Positions 17,938 to 26,827 are shown, numbered from the stretch's first letter. The stretch: DNA of 64,000 bases from an uncultured Chitinophagaceae bacterium (GCA_937873715.1 CALMYJ010000015.1:1-64000), one strand, 5' to 3'. Notes: generated by a model from the letters alone, not told the origin. Program-made: numbers and translations.

Positions 17938-19386
17938 TTAATCCCGGTAATTTAATGCAGGCTGCCTGTCGCCTAACAGGGCTTTGTATGCGTAGTTGCC
18001 TTTGGCTTGTTTAAATTCTTCTTTAGCTTTTTGTATCAGCGTTGTATCAAGGTAAAGGTCGATGGCCGTTAGTGCCATTACTTTGGCGGCATTGATCATG
18101 CCTTTAATACCAATCTCAGTACCGCCGCAGGCCACTGCCTGCCAGCTATGCCCGGGTGTGCCGGGTACCCAGGTAGCGGTACGCAGGCCAACAGTGGGTA
18201 AGGCATAACTCACATCACCCACATCGGTACTACCCCCGCCAGCATCCATAGTAAGCTTTAATGGATTTATAGTTGAAGCTGTTGACAGGTCGGGCACATC
18301 GGTTGCATTTAAAGTAGCCTGTATTTTTTGGGCAAATAATTTTTCTTCGGCATTATAGGTAATGCCTCCTGTTTTTTCGAGGTTGCGTTGCATCACTTCG
18401 GCCAGGGTTTTATTAAGCAGTAAATCATGTGTGCCGCCAATGATTTCATAATCCATTTTAGTATCTGTTCCGAGGGCGGCGCCTTTAGCAGCATTCACCA
18501 CCCGGTCGAAAATATTTACCACTACATCTTTTTTGGGATGGCGCACATAGTAGTACACTTCAGCAAAATCAGGGATAACATTGGGCGCTTTACCGCCATT
18601 GGTTATTACATAATGTATCCTTGTTTCCTGGGGTATATGCTCCCTCATCATGTTCACCATATTGTTCATCGCTTCTACCCCATCTAATGCCGATCGGCCT
18701 TTATCCGGTGCTGCTGAAGCATGTGCTGAAATACCGTAGAAACGAAACTTGGCCGATTTGTTGGCCAGGGCGCTGGTCATTGTTATACCATTGCTGCTGC
18801 CGGGGTGCCAGTGTATGGCTATATCCACTTCATTGAACAAGCCCTCCCTCACCATATATACTTTACCGCTGCCGCCTTCTTCGGCGGGGCAGCCAAATAC
18901 TTTAATGGTGCCCGTTAGCTTTTTTTCTGCTATGAGTTTTTTTACCGCAATACCCGAACCCACTGAGGCTACGCCAAACAAATGATGGCCGCAGGCATGA
19001 CCGGCATTTTTACCGGCAGGTTGTTTTTCGGGCGCAGTTGTTTGCGATAAGCCGGGCAGGGCATCAAATTCGGCCAATATACCAATTACAGGGTAGCCGC
19101 TGCCGTAGGTAGCTACAAAAGCCGTAGGGATACCGGCCACACCGGCCTGTACGGTAAAGCCATTATCTGCAAGTGTTTGCTGCAGCAGGGCACTGCTTTT
19201 TACTTCTTTATACCCCAGCTCGGCATAATCCCATATTTGCAGGGACATTTGTTTATACTGGCTGTAAGCCGCCTGTATGGTAGTGGCGGCACTTGTTTTA
19301 AGGAGTTCTGCCGTTTGAGGTTTTTTAGGTTGCGCCGTGGCGGTGCAGGCTGTGGTAACAACAATACAGAGTAGCAGGTATTTCAT
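17938..19386 (-). CDS. M20 family amidohydrolase (AbgB-like), secreted
   Basis: A 482-residue metallopeptidase-family hydrolase with a Sec signal (MKYLLLCIVVTTACTATAQ). The metal-binding region is NAGHACGHHLFG, followed by GCPAEEGGSGK with the catalytic glutamates. The central insertion (dimerisation domain) begins GISAHASAAPDKGRSA. The nearest well-known relative is the p-aminobenzoyl-glutamate hydrolase subunit AbgB, so cleavage of an aminoacyl amide is likely. Export to the periplasm suggests scavenging. The ATG complementary to 19384-19386 is used; a TTG one codon upstream is the only alternative. Confidence 0.85.
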   Translation of the reverse strand: MKYLLLCIVVTTACTATAQPKKPQTAELLKTSAATTIQAAYSQYKQMSLQIWDYAELGYKEVKSSALLQQTLADNGFTVQAGVAGIPTAFVATYGSGYPVIGILAEFDALPGLSQTTAPEKQPAGKNAGHACGHHLFGVASVGSGIAVKKLIAEKKLTGTIKVFGCPAEEGGSGKVYMVREGLFNEVDIAIHWHPGSSNGITMTSALANKSAKFRFYGISAHASAAPDKGRSALDGVEAMNNMVNMMREHIPQETRIHYVITNGGKAPNVIPDFAEVYYYVRHPKKDVVVNIFDRVVNAAKGAALGTDTKMDYEIIGGTHDLLLNKTLAEVMQRNLEKTGGITYNAEEKLFAQKIQATLNATDVPDLSTASTINPLKLTMDAGGGSTDVGDVSYALPTVGLRTATWVPGTPGHSWQAVACGGTEIGIKGMINAAKVMALTAIDLYLDTTLIQKAKEEFKQAKGNYAYKALLGDRQPALNYRD

Positions 19387-19887
19387 CAATTACTTTTTGG
19401 TTAAAGGTACTGTTTTGCCATTAGTTCTGCTATGGGCTTAGGGGTGAGAGGTTTATGTAGCCGGTACTTCAAACTGGCAGGGGCAACAACATTTTTACAA
19501 CAGCACTACAACAAGATTAATCTTTACATTTTCAATGTATAGCTGGTGCTTCTACCCCCACCGGAGGGAATCAGTATTTTTTTGATGGCCAAATAATGTA
19601 CCTGTATTGATGAGCCGATTAGCAGAAGTTATTCGGCTCATTCATTATTGTAAAAACTTCCTGGGTTGAGGATTGTATTAGCTAAAAATATTGCATAATT
19701 TTTCGACAGAGTATTGCAGTAGGCTGGATATTCAGTGCTTGTATAGCCTGGAACTGAAGTTGAACAAAAAATAAAAGCATAAGTAAACGATCAAATGTCG
19801 AGAAGTATTCCGTCAAGCCCGGATGTAGTACAGTAGCGATTTACAGTTGATTGAACTTCCGTCCGCCCCGCTTTTGACAATACTTTT
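19387..19887. other. Non-coding stretch beside the toxin-antitoxin unit
   Basis: I find no gene here. It contains one good hairpin, TGAGCCGA (19611-19618) with TCGGCTCA (19633-19640), not followed by a T-run. The right 200 bp look unlike the neighbouring genes and, with the inverted repeat at 19888, may be the recombination or flank region of the toxin-antitoxin cassette. Confidence 0.4.
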
Positions 19888-19897
19888 GTTGGGCGCA
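19888..19897. repeat. Left arm of a 10-bp inverted repeat bracketing the TA genes
   Basis: GTTGGGCGCA, reverse complement of TGCGCCCAAC at 20500-20509. The two arms enclose only the DUF433/DUF5615 pair. GTTRRRY and RYYYAAC are the core sequences of integron-type attC sites. Confidence 0.6.
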
Positions 19898-19900
19898 GAT

Positions 19901-20230
19901 TTAGCCTTGAGTAATAACGATTCCGCCAATTGGCAAAGAAGGATTATTCAGATATTCTTTAATCTTTGGTGTTAATTTAGTCAACTCTTCATAACTATTA
20001 ATTTTAGCTGATAAAACAAACACAGCTATTGTATATTTAATAAAATTTTGCTGATGCTGTAAGTTTTTGTCGAAGGTTAAAAGAGCGTCAAAATCATTTT
20101 CAATCAAAAGCTTTAAAAGCTCACCATTTTTTATACCATTCCAACCTTTGTCACGCACAGTATAAATTTCGTGTTCGGGAAAATCAAGTTTGAGACGTTT
20201 AGGTAGATTTTCATCAAGCAACAGCCGCAT
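19901..20230 (-). CDS. DUF5615 PIN-like toxin
   Basis: A 109-residue protein beginning MRLLLDENLPKRL, the hallmark of DUF5615 (a PIN-like nuclease fold). The acidic residues of DEN and LLTFDKNLQHQ fit a metal-dependent RNase centre, as in VapC-type toxins. It overlaps the DUF433 gene upstream by 17 bp, the usual antitoxin-first order. RNA cleavage is expected from the fold, not demonstrated. Its stop lies 4 bp inside the left inverted-repeat arm, so the cassette is very compact. Confidence 0.85.
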   Translation of the reverse strand: MRLLLDENLPKRLKLDFPEHEIYTVRDKGWNGIKNGELLKLLIENDFDALLTFDKNLQHQQNFIKYTIAVFVLSAKINSYEELTKLTPKIKEYLNNPSLPIGGIVITQG

Positions 20231-20453
20231 AAAGTTGCTCTAAGTTTTTTGTATTAAACAATTTGTTAGCCAAATCTAATAATGCGATTGCTTGCTCTCT
20301 TGATACTGTTGGGAAATCTTCCAAAAAGGCGTCTAAGGAAACACCTGCTTCTAGGTGATCAAATAAGGATTCAACAGGCACACGTGTTCCTTTAAAAACA
20401 GTCTGGCCTCCCAGGATTTCATTGTCAATTGTTATGAGATCTTTAATATCCAT
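20214..20453 (-). CDS. DUF433 antitoxin
   Basis: A 79-residue protein with the DUF433 signature: ITIDNEILGGQTVFKGTRVPVESLFDHLEAG, then FLEDFPTVSREQAIALLDLA. The family has a helix-turn-helix-like fold and pairs with DUF5615 toxins as a type II system; it is expected to bind its own promoter and neutralise the toxin. The start ATG is complementary to 20451-20453, and only about 50 bp separate it from the right inverted-repeat arm. Confidence 0.88.
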   Translation of the reverse strand: MDIKDLITIDNEILGGQTVFKGTRVPVESLFDHLEAGVSLDAFLEDFPTVSREQAIALLDLANKLFNTKNLEQLYAAVA

Positions 20454-20499
20454 ATATTAAAATTATGAAAAATTCCCCAATGACAACGGTCTGTGAATT

Positions 20500-20509
20500 T
20501 GCGCCCAAC
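20500..20509. repeat. Right arm of the inverted repeat bracketing the TA genes
   Basis: TGCGCCCAAC, an exact reverse complement of 19888-19897. The 622-bp unit between the outer ends carries both genes and their promoter and nothing else. Confidence 0.6.
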
Positions 20510-20534
20510 ATAGCGTCTATCTGAGGTAGCCCAA

Positions 20535-20565
20535 TAAAAAATCCGGCTGCTCAACACAACCGGAC
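20535..20565 (-). terminator. sucD terminator
   Basis: On the minus strand CCGGTTG pairs with CAGCCGG and is followed by ATTTTTTATT. It lies 24 bp after the sucD stop. Confidence 0.75.
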
Positions 20566-20588
20566 TTCAAAAAAATATTTCGCTGTAA

Positions 20589-21464
20589 TTATTTCTTAAT
20601 CGCTTCAGCCATTGTTTTACCAATATCTGCAGGACTAGCTACCACATGAATACCACATTCTGCCATGATTTTCATCTTAGCTTCGGCTGTGTCGTCGGCG
20701 CCGCCAACAATAGCACCGGCATGGCCCATACGGCGGCCGGGAGGAGCAGTTTGTCCGGCGATAAAGCCAACAACTGGTTTTTTATTCCCTGTAGATTTGA
20801 TGTATTCTGCCGCTTCGGCTTCCATACCACCGCCGATTTCGCCAATCATAACGATGGCATCGGTTTCGGGGTCGTTCATAAACAGTTCAACAGCCTGTTT
20901 GGTGGTAGTGCCAATAATAGGATCACCACCGATACCGATTGCTGTGGATATGCCAAGACCGGCTTTAGCTACCTGGTCGGCTGCTTCGTAGGTAAGGGTA
21001 CCGCTTTTTGAAACAATACCAATACGACCTTTTTTGAAAATAAAGCCCGGCATGATACCTACTTTACATTCATCGGCAGTAATAACGCCGGGGCAGTTGG
21101 GGCCAATCAGGCGGGTATTTTTGCCCTGCAGGTAGTTTTTTACTTTTACCATATCCTGCACCGGAATACCTTCGGTAATACATACCACCAGTGCAATACC
21201 TGCATCGGCAGCTTCCATTACTGCATCTGCAGCAAAAGCCGGAGGTACAAAAATGATACTCACATCAGCACCGGTGCTTTTAACTGCATCGGCTACCGTA
21301 TTAAAAACGGGCTTATCCAGGTGGGTGCTTCCGCCCTTGCCGGGGGTAACGCCGCCTACCAGGTTGGTGCCATACTCAATCATTTGAGTGGCATGAAAGG
21401 TGCCTTCCGTTCCGGTAAAGCCCTGTACAATGATTTTGGAATTTTTATTAACTAAAACTGACAT
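20589..21464 (-). CDS. sucD: Succinate-CoA ligase, alpha subunit
   Basis: A 291-residue subunit of the TCA-cycle enzyme that converts succinyl-CoA to succinate with NTP formation. The CoA-binding Rossmann start is [17 protein letters not shown]; the phosphorylated histidine is His248 in [20 protein letters not shown] and SKSGTLTYE are the other conserved blocks. Length is normal (about 290). The beta subunit gene sucC is not adjacent, which is common in Bacteroidota. Confidence 0.95.
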   Translation of the reverse strand: MSVLVNKNSKIIVQGFTGTEGTFHATQMIEYGTNLVGGVTPGKGGSTHLDKPVFNTVADAVKSTGADVSIIFVPPAFAADAVMEAADAGIALVVCITEGIPVQDMVKVKNYLQGKNTRLIGPNCPGVITADECKVGIMPGFIFKKGRIGIVSKSGTLTYEAADQVAKAGLGISTAIGIGGDPIIGTTTKQAVELFMNDPETDAIVMIGEIGGGMEAEAAEYIKSTGNKKPVVGFIAGQTAPPGRRMGHAGAIVGGADDTAEAKMKIMAECGIHVVASPADIGKTMAEAIKK

Positions 21465-21639
21465 GGTAATTTTTTAGTGCCGCAAAAATAGGGCAAAATG
21501 TATTGTAAAACGGATTAAGCACAGTACGAATAAAATATTTTAATGGCATCGTTGCCAGTCTGGTTTACACAAATTTTTAAGTTGACTTAAGCTACACCTG
21601 GTTTAAAAAAGCTTACCGGAAGTGGGCCGGAGTGGCAGC

Positions 21640-22125
21640 CTAATGCAAGCTGATTACCCTTCTTATTTTCCAGCCGGTGGCGGTATGCTGCCAAATGATG
21701 GTAAACCGGCCCGGACGGGGTGTACCGCCGGATACATCTTTACTGTTGTGAAAGGTATGCAGGCCAATTTCTATGGCGCCATATCCGGGTACAGGATACA
21801 CTTCGGCACTGCCTTTTACCAGTTGCCTGGTAACCCTGCCGCATACATTTTTTTGGGTAGCAGCTATAATTTCAGTCTTTGATGTCATTAAGCCTCCTTT
21901 ATCGTGGTAAAACTCAATACTGTCAGCAAAAAAAGAGGCGTATTTATCCAGTTGCACACTGCAGGTATTGTACGCCCCAAAAAACTGGCTGTCTAATGCC
22001 ATAATGGTGTCGTACAACACAGTATCATCCGGCTTGTAGTTTTTGGTGATGCGGTAACTGTTGTGTAAGCTACTGCTGCATCCGAGCATAACTGTTGCCA
22101 AAAACAAAAGCATAAAATATTTCAT
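21640..22125 (-). CDS. NTF2-like (SnoaL/DUF4440-type) lipoprotein
   Basis: A 161-residue protein with a lipobox (ATVMLGCSSS, Cys16), so it is a membrane-anchored lipoprotein. The mature domain (DDTVLYDTIMALDSQFFGAYNTCSV, then FTIIWQHTATGWKIRRVISLH) has the cone-shaped NTF2-like pattern of DUF4440. These domains serve as small-molecule pockets or enzymes; no catalytic residue can be assigned. The methyltransferase gene lies 33 bp upstream on the same strand, so the two may share a transcript. Confidence 0.75.
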   Translation of the reverse strand: MKYFMLLFLATVMLGCSSSLHNSYRITKNYKPDDTVLYDTIMALDSQFFGAYNTCSVQLDKYASFFADSIEFYHDKGGLMTSKTEIIAATQKNVCGRVTRQLVKGSAEVYPVPGYGAIEIGLHTFHNSKDVSGGTPRPGRFTIIWQHTATGWKIRRVISLH

Positions 22126-22158
22126 GGTGAGACTTCTTAAAAAAAGTGATGCAAAGAT

Positions 22159-22902
22159 TTACCGTCCCTTTTTTACAATCATAATCAGCCGTGGTGATTT
22201 GCGTACATCGTAATGGCAAAAATCGTAGCCGCCAAATACTTCCTGTATCTGCATACCCTGGTAAGCAAACATTTCGGTGAAATCGCCGAGAGAAAACTTG
22301 GCTACTTTTTCAGTGTAAATCAAAGGCACTTCAAGGGCATCATCTTCCACTTCAATTTTTTTGTAAAAATGAGTTTCGTCGAACCATTTGGTGATAAAAA
22401 AATTAATACCATTTACCTGTTCTTCGTGCTGGTGCACCAGGTGATCTTCGGCATAGTGCACATTGAGGAAATCTATTACGAGTGTACCACTGGGCTGCAG
22501 GGATTGTGCAATGGTGCGGATGGCATTATCATGCTCCCGGCGTGTATTGAAATAACCGAAGCTGGTAAAAAAATTAAAAGCATAATTAAAGTAGTTGATC
22601 CAAAAAGGCAGGCGCATATCATGCCGGAAAAAATGCAGGTTTTGTGCTTCATACTGCAGGGCTTCGGCAATGCTGTCTTCACTCAGATCGATGCCGGTAA
22701 CATCAAAACCCTTAGCCGCTAATTGTATGGCGTGGCGGCCACGGCCACAGGCCACATCCAGCATGGTAGCGCCGGGCGCAGGCTGCAGGTACTGCACCAC
22801 CTGGTCAATAAAAGCAGCCGCTTCTTTTTCATCCCGTTTAAAATATAAGAGGTGATAGTACGGGGAATTGAACCAGTTTTTAAACCAGGGCTGCTTATCC
22901 AT
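22159..22902 (-). CDS. Class I SAM-dependent methyltransferase
   Basis: A 247-residue protein with SAM motif I MLDVACGRGRHAIQLAAKG (about residues 42-60) and the acidic end of strand beta2 in VTGIDLSEDSI. The fold is the Methyltransf_25/11 type. The substrate is unknown; the aromatic-rich N-terminus (FKNWFNSPYYHLLYFKRDE) is typical of Bacteroidota members of this family. It is 14 bp downstream of the small membrane protein gene in a surE-membrane protein-methyltransferase run. Confidence 0.85.
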   Translation of the reverse strand: MDKQPWFKNWFNSPYYHLLYFKRDEKEAAAFIDQVVQYLQPAPGATMLDVACGRGRHAIQLAAKGFDVTGIDLSEDSIAEALQYEAQNLHFFRHDMRLPFWINYFNYAFNFFTSFGYFNTRREHDNAIRTIAQSLQPSGTLVIDFLNVHYAEDHLVHQHEEQVNGINFFITKWFDETHFYKKIEVEDDALEVPLIYTEKVAKFSLGDFTEMFAYQGMQIQEVFGGYDFCHYDVRKSPRLIMIVKKGR

Positions 22903-22916
22903 ATCGGGATATTAAT

Positions 22917-23219
22917 TTAGGCAAATGTTTTTATCACCAGTACCAGCAGGCCATAAATAACCGTTACGGCAAATATGCCTTTGGCTGTTTTATCCTTATG
23001 CTGGTTAAGATACAACGTAAAAAAAAGTGCATTGAGCAGCAACGAGAGGCTGAGGCTTACCGATAGCGTACGGTAGCCCGGCTCGTACATCAAAAACTGA
23101 AAGGTTTCTTTAAAACTGAAAATGCTCATTTTAGTAAATTTAAAAATAAGCAATCCGAGTACCGGGGCCAGCACACCAATAACCACGCCGAGCCAGAAAT
23201 TATCTTTTTTGAATAGCAT
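22917..23219 (-). CDS. Small membrane protein of unknown function
   Basis: A 100-residue protein with three hydrophobic segments: near residues 7-27, 50-70 and 80-98. I recognise no family. Its start codon overlaps the surE stop by one base, so it is cotranslated with surE, and the methyltransferase follows 14 bp later. Proteins of this kind next to surE are seen in other Bacteroidota, but no role is assigned. Confidence 0.7.
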   Translation of the reverse strand: MLFKKDNFWLGVVIGVLAPVLGLLIFKFTKMSIFSFKETFQFLMYEPGYRTLSVSLSLSLLLNALFFTLYLNQHKDKTAKGIFAVTVIYGLLVLVIKTFA

Positions 23220-24022
23220 TATATCTTCCAGTTTTTTTGAAGCTGTTCTTTCAATTTGTAATGTGTAAGGTCGAACTGCACAGGCACCACACTTACATAA
23301 TTATTTTCCAATGCCCACACATCGGTATCCCGGCCTTTATCAAAATTTACAAATTTGCCGGTAAGCCAGTAGTATTTTTTACCGTGAGGGTCTTTACGTT
23401 CTTTAAAATCCTCTTCGTATTTAGCATAAGCCTGGCGACATACTTTGATGCCTTTAATCAATTCCATCGGCACAGAAGGTATATTAACGTTCAGCAAAAA
23501 ATGTTTATCTAATTTTTTACCGAGCAGGCTGCTTACAATTTTGCGTACATAGTGCCGGGATGGGGCAAAGTCGGCTTCATAATTATAATCCACCAGCGAA
23601 AAGCCGATGCTGGGTATGCTTTCGATGCTGGCTTCCATAGCTGCACTCATGGTACCGCTGTATATTACATTAATGGAGTGATTGGCACCGTGATTGATGC
23701 CGCTGAGGCAGAGATCGGGTTTGCCGTGGAGTATTTTATCTACAGCAAGTTTAACGCAGTCTACCGGGGTGCCGGTGGTTTGCCAGGCTTCTACCCCATC
23801 AAACATATCTACCTTACTCATACGCAGCAACTGGCCGATGGTAATGGCATGGCCCATGCCGCTTTGTGCTTTATCGGGCGCAACAACAACTATTTTCCCG
23901 AGGTCTTTTACTGCTTCTACCAGGTTGCGTATACCCGGTGAAGTTATACCATCGTCGTTGGTGATAAGGATGGTGGGTTTCTTTTTGGCAGGTGTTTTTG
24001 AGGTATTGCTTTTTTTCGTCAT
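23219..24022 (-). CDS. surE: 5'/3'-nucleotidase SurE
   Basis: A 267-residue metal-dependent phosphatase acting on nucleoside monophosphates. The family signature ILITNDDGITSPGI contains the metal ligands Asp23-Asp24, and the later SGINHGANHSINVIYSGTMSAAMEA block carries the Ser/Asn ligands. About 15 extra Lys/Thr-rich residues precede the fold; such tails are common in this phylum. It starts an apparent operon with the small membrane protein and the methyltransferase. Confidence 0.93.
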   Translation of the reverse strand: MTKKSNTSKTPAKKKPTILITNDDGITSPGIRNLVEAVKDLGKIVVVAPDKAQSGMGHAITIGQLLRMSKVDMFDGVEAWQTTGTPVDCVKLAVDKILHGKPDLCLSGINHGANHSINVIYSGTMSAAMEASIESIPSIGFSLVDYNYEADFAPSRHYVRKIVSSLLGKKLDKHFLLNVNIPSVPMELIKGIKVCRQAYAKYEEDFKERKDPHGKKYYWLTGKFVNFDKGRDTDVWALENNYVSVVPVQFDLTHYKLKEQLQKNWKI

Positions 24023-24044
24023 GGTGTGGTATTAATATCCGGGT

Positions 24045-24503
24045 TTAAAAACCTCTCAGCAGTGGTTTGGCAATGGCTTCCCTGAAAGGCCAGGGTATTG
24101 AGGCCAGTATCAGTAAAATGGCAAGGCCAAAAAAGAGCAGCATTTTTTTATGCTTTGCGGCATCGGTACCAGCTTTTTTAACAGCACTGCGGCCAATATG
24201 TACCAGTACCCAGGCCAGCAGCATCATGCTCATATGCTCCAGCGAAAAAAAACGGGCATAGGCATCCGATTTATACTGCGAAAAATTTTTGAGTTTATCC
24301 AACCAGTCGTTGCCAAAATACAGGATAAGCCCCAGCAGTAGCTGAATATCGCAGCTAATCATAAAAAACAGGTTGCTGCGGTTATCGGCGGCAGTGTAGG
24401 CTCTTTTGCCCATTACGCCGGTTAGGGCATTAATGAGTGTCCACAGGCCGAAAAGCAAAACTGCCCAGCGGAGCAGGTTGTGCAGGGATAATACAAATTG
24501 CAT
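24045..24503 (-). CDS. Four-helix membrane protein, cytochrome b-like
   Basis: A 152-residue protein starting MQFVLSLHNLLRWAVLLFG, with four predicted membrane helices and histidines inside or next to them (His8, and HMSMMLLAWVLVHIGR in the third). That pattern is seen in Bacteroidota proteins named cytochrome B, but heme binding is not established. I use the ATG complementary to 24501-24503; an upstream start would add 11 Cys-rich residues unlike the family. It lies upstream of surE on the same strand, 22 bp apart. Confidence 0.7.
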   Translation of the reverse strand: MQFVLSLHNLLRWAVLLFGLWTLINALTGVMGKRAYTAADNRSNLFFMISCDIQLLLGLILYFGNDWLDKLKNFSQYKSDAYARFFSLEHMSMMLLAWVLVHIGRSAVKKAGTDAAKHKKMLLFFGLAILLILASIPWPFREAIAKPLLRGF

Positions 24504-24808
24504 ACAGGATTTTTTACAAAAATAAGGGCTGCACACTCAATGTGTTCAGAATTATTCAATAGCTGCTGGCACTATTTAAAAAAGAAGGATTTTCAAGAGT
24601 GCCTGGTACAACCTTTTAAAGTTGCCCTGCTGCATGCAGCAAGGGAAAATTAAGACTAAGGTTTGAATGAAAAGTGCACTAAGTGCAGTGTACGTCCCAT
24701 ACCTATATGCTGTATTTGAAAATGCCAGGAGCCTATTTATAGCGAACTTAAAACTGCTTTCCTCTAATGCCGGTTAATAAAAAATATTCGAAAAATATAC
24801 ACTGAGAT
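24504..24808. other. Upstream region of the LexA-like repressor and cytochrome-like gene
   Basis: No gene is visible. The left end is the control region for the minus-strand cytochrome-like protein. The right end leads into the repressor promoter listed next. Confidence 0.5.
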
Positions 24809-24857
24809 TTTGTTAAGCTAAATAGTTTAGTATATTTGTGCTAACCAAATTAGTGTA
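24809..24857 (+). promoter_or_regulatory. Promoter with overlapping TTAG/CTAA operator
   Basis: TTTG (24809-24812) and TATATTTG (24831-24838) are 18 nt apart, a good Bacteroidota promoter. Overlapping it are alternating half-sites TTAG-N10-CTAA-N5-TTAG (about 24827-24851), then TACTA. This is where an autoregulating HTH repressor would bind. Confidence 0.55.
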
Positions 24858-24859
24858 CT

Positions 24860-25615
24860 ATGTCGCTTGCAGGTCAAAATTTAAAATATCTGCGCAAACT
24901 GCGTGGATGGACACAGGAAGAGTTTGCCCATAAGCTGGGTATTAAACGTTCATTGATTGGAGCCTACGAGGAGGAAAGGGCCGATCCCCGGCTGGATGTA
25001 CTCGAAATAGTAAGTGGCATCTTTAAGTTATCGCTGGATGAACTGCTGCTGAAAGACCTGGGTAACAGCAGCGGCAGTTATTTGGCCAAAAGGCGCCAGC
25101 AAAAAATGATGTCGGCCGAAAGAAATGTAATTCATTTTGTGCCGGTAAAAGCCGCAGCAGGTTACCTGGCTGGTTATGCCGATACAGAATTTATTGACGA
25201 GCTCAACACGTTTACCCTGCCCATGCTCAGCAGTGGCAATTACCGGGCTTTTGAAATTATTGGTGATAGTATGTTGCCCACACCCAGTGGCAGTATTATT
25301 GTAGGTGAAAAATGGGAAGGCAGCGTGGATGATATTAAAACCAACCAACCTTATATCGTCATCAGCCGTAATGAAGGCATTGTATATAAACGTGTGGTAA
25401 AAAGTAATAAGGCTAAGGATAAACTAACGCTGGTGAGCGACAATCCGCAGTTTCAGCCCTACCAGGTGAACCTGGAAGATATACTGGAACTCTGGCAGGC
25501 GCAAATGGTGATAAGCAAAGTAAGCCTTCAGCAGCGCTGGGATATGGAAACCCTGGCCGGCATGGTAAGCAACCTGCAAAACCAGGTAAGTTCCTTAAAA
25601 AAGAAAATGAATTAG
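24860..25615 (+). CDS. LexA-like repressor (XRE HTH plus S24 peptidase domain)
   Basis: A 251-residue regulator. Residues about 5-62 are a Cro/C1-type helix-turn-helix (LRKLRGWTQEEFAHKLGIKRSLIGAYE). Residues about 92-215 are an S24 self-cleavage domain with Ser137 (GDSM), Lys177 (IVYKR) and an Ala100-Gly101 scissile candidate (KAAAGY). The last 25 residues form a short coiled coil (NLQNQVSSLKKK). The layout resembles phage repressors; in Bacteroidota such proteins are thought to do the work of LexA in the SOS response. The neighbouring ssb supports a DNA-damage connection, as does the self-overlapping operator. Confidence 0.85.
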   Translation: MSLAGQNLKYLRKLRGWTQEEFAHKLGIKRSLIGAYEEERADPRLDVLEIVSGIFKLSLDELLLKDLGNSSGSYLAKRRQQKMMSAERNVIHFVPVKAAAGYLAGYADTEFIDELNTFTLPMLSSGNYRAFEIIGDSMLPTPSGSIIVGEKWEGSVDDIKTNQPYIVISRNEGIVYKRVVKSNKAKDKLTLVSDNPQFQPYQVNLEDILELWQAQMVISKVSLQQRWDMETLAGMVSNLQNQVSSLKKKMN

Positions 25616-25798
25616 CAGATAGGTGAATAGAACCTGCTTTGATGCTGACTTTTACCAGCGATTCCAAATCATTTTGAATGTTAAAAGTTTGTAACGCTCT
25701 GCATTGCCTTTGCCCGTGTATAACTTTTAATAACCCCATTTTCTTTATTCGATACTTTCGGCTTCGAATACATCTTTTAATAGTTTAAAATTACAGTT

Positions 25799-26239
25799 AT
25801 GATTAAATTACAAATTGTGGGGCATCTTGGTAAAGATTGCACCGTAAAAGAAATAAATGGAAAGAACGTTATCAACTTTAGTGTGGCCCATTCTGAAAAA
25901 TATAAGGATAGCCAGGGCAACCCTAAAGAACGTACAATATGGGTAGAGTGTGCTTACTGGACAGACAGAACCGCAGTGGCACAATACCTTAGCAAAGGCA
26001 AACTGGTATATGCTGAAGGCTCACCAGAAGCTGATGCTTATTTGAATAAAGAAAACCAACCGGCAGCCACCCTGCGTATGAGGGTACAAAATGTGCAATT
26101 ACTGGGTGGTAATGCAGTTGGCGATCATGCAGGCTCTGCTGCAGCCCCTTCTTATGCTTCCGCTACCAATAATAATGCTACAGCGGCACCCCTGGCGGCT
26201 ATGAGCTCAGCCCCGGTGGTTGATGATTTGCCTTTTTAA
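25799..26239 (+). CDS. ssb: Single-stranded DNA-binding protein
   Basis: A 146-residue protein: an OB fold from residue 1 (MIKLQIVGHLGKDCTVKEI) to about 105, a flexible Ala/Asn/Thr linker and the acidic tip VVDDLPF that recruits replication and repair proteins. It is shorter than E. coli SSB (178) because of a short linker. It follows the LexA-like repressor by 183 bp and has its own terminator. Bacteroidota often carry two ssb genes, so this may not be the only one. Confidence 0.92.
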   Translation: MIKLQIVGHLGKDCTVKEINGKNVINFSVAHSEKYKDSQGNPKERTIWVECAYWTDRTAVAQYLSKGKLVYAEGSPEADAYLNKENQPAATLRMRVQNVQLLGGNAVGDHAGSAAAPSYASATNNNATAAPLAAMSSAPVVDDLPF

Positions 26240-26266
26240 ACTAAAAATCTATTTATCGATATTTCT

Positions 26267-26298
26267 GCCGCAGGCTTATAAAAGCTGCGGCTTTTTTG
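26267..26298 (+). terminator. ssb terminator
   Basis: GCCGCAG pairs with CTGCGGC and is followed by TTTTTTG, 27 bp after the ssb stop. Confidence 0.85.
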
Positions 26299-26393
26299 TT
26301 TTCCTGGTGCTCCTGTTTTATCCCTCACTTCGTGCCATACACAAAGCAATCACTGCTTTTATCGATTATTATTTACAGTATCCTTAAAATAGT

Positions 26394-26440
26394 GTGCGCC
26401 CTTAGAAAAGGGCGCACTTATTATTCACAAAAACACACTA
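26394..26440 (-). repeat. Hairpin block, copy 1
   Basis: GTGCGCCC/GGGCGCAC stem (26394-26417), then TTATTCACAAAAACACACTA (26421-26440). The latter 20 bp are identical to 26852-26871. On the minus strand the block reads tail first, then hairpin. Its downstream T-run is poor. Confidence 0.7.
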
Positions 26441-26692
26441 CGAAGCTGGTTAAGGGTAATACATTAATTACTTTAAATCATTTTTGAGCCATAAATCATA
26501 CAATCTGCGTAAGCTCTTTCCTCTACTCAGGCATCCTGCTATTTATATTACCAATTGCACAATGCTAAAATTTGTGCCGGTTTATCAAAGTATCACACCC
26601 GGAATTTCAGCAAGCCGACATATCGATTTTTGACATTGCTAAAATATATGCTTTTAGTATAAAGTGCAGGCTGGAGGCCCGTTTTGCTCATG

Positions 26693-26714
26693 TTTTTTTA
26701 CGCAATCGTTACCA
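26693..26714 (-). repeat. 22-bp exact copy of the upstream element of the giant T9SS gene
   Basis: Seven T then ACGCAATCGTTACCA, identical to 32562-32583, on the other side of the 5.5-kb gene. The core resembles a LacI-family operator (cre-like CGCAATCGTTACCA). No gene of normal size follows it on either strand. Confidence 0.7.
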
Positions 26715-26827
26715 AAACTGCCCTTTAAATATGATTTGTGTTTAGTGTACACAGTTGTTTGTACCACTGGCAGTAAGGTATATTCACTGCAGCATTTTCG
26801 GCAAAGTATATAGATCGATATAAAAAA

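Noticed and set aside
19387..20509. A transposon or prophage carrying the toxin-antitoxin genes
   Set aside because: No transposase, integrase or target duplication is visible; only the short inverted repeat is supported.
26593..26691. A 32-codon minus-strand ORF right behind the CAATCGT element copy
   Set aside because: Length and composition are compatible with chance, and no family is recognised; kept only as part of the ghost-locus observation.
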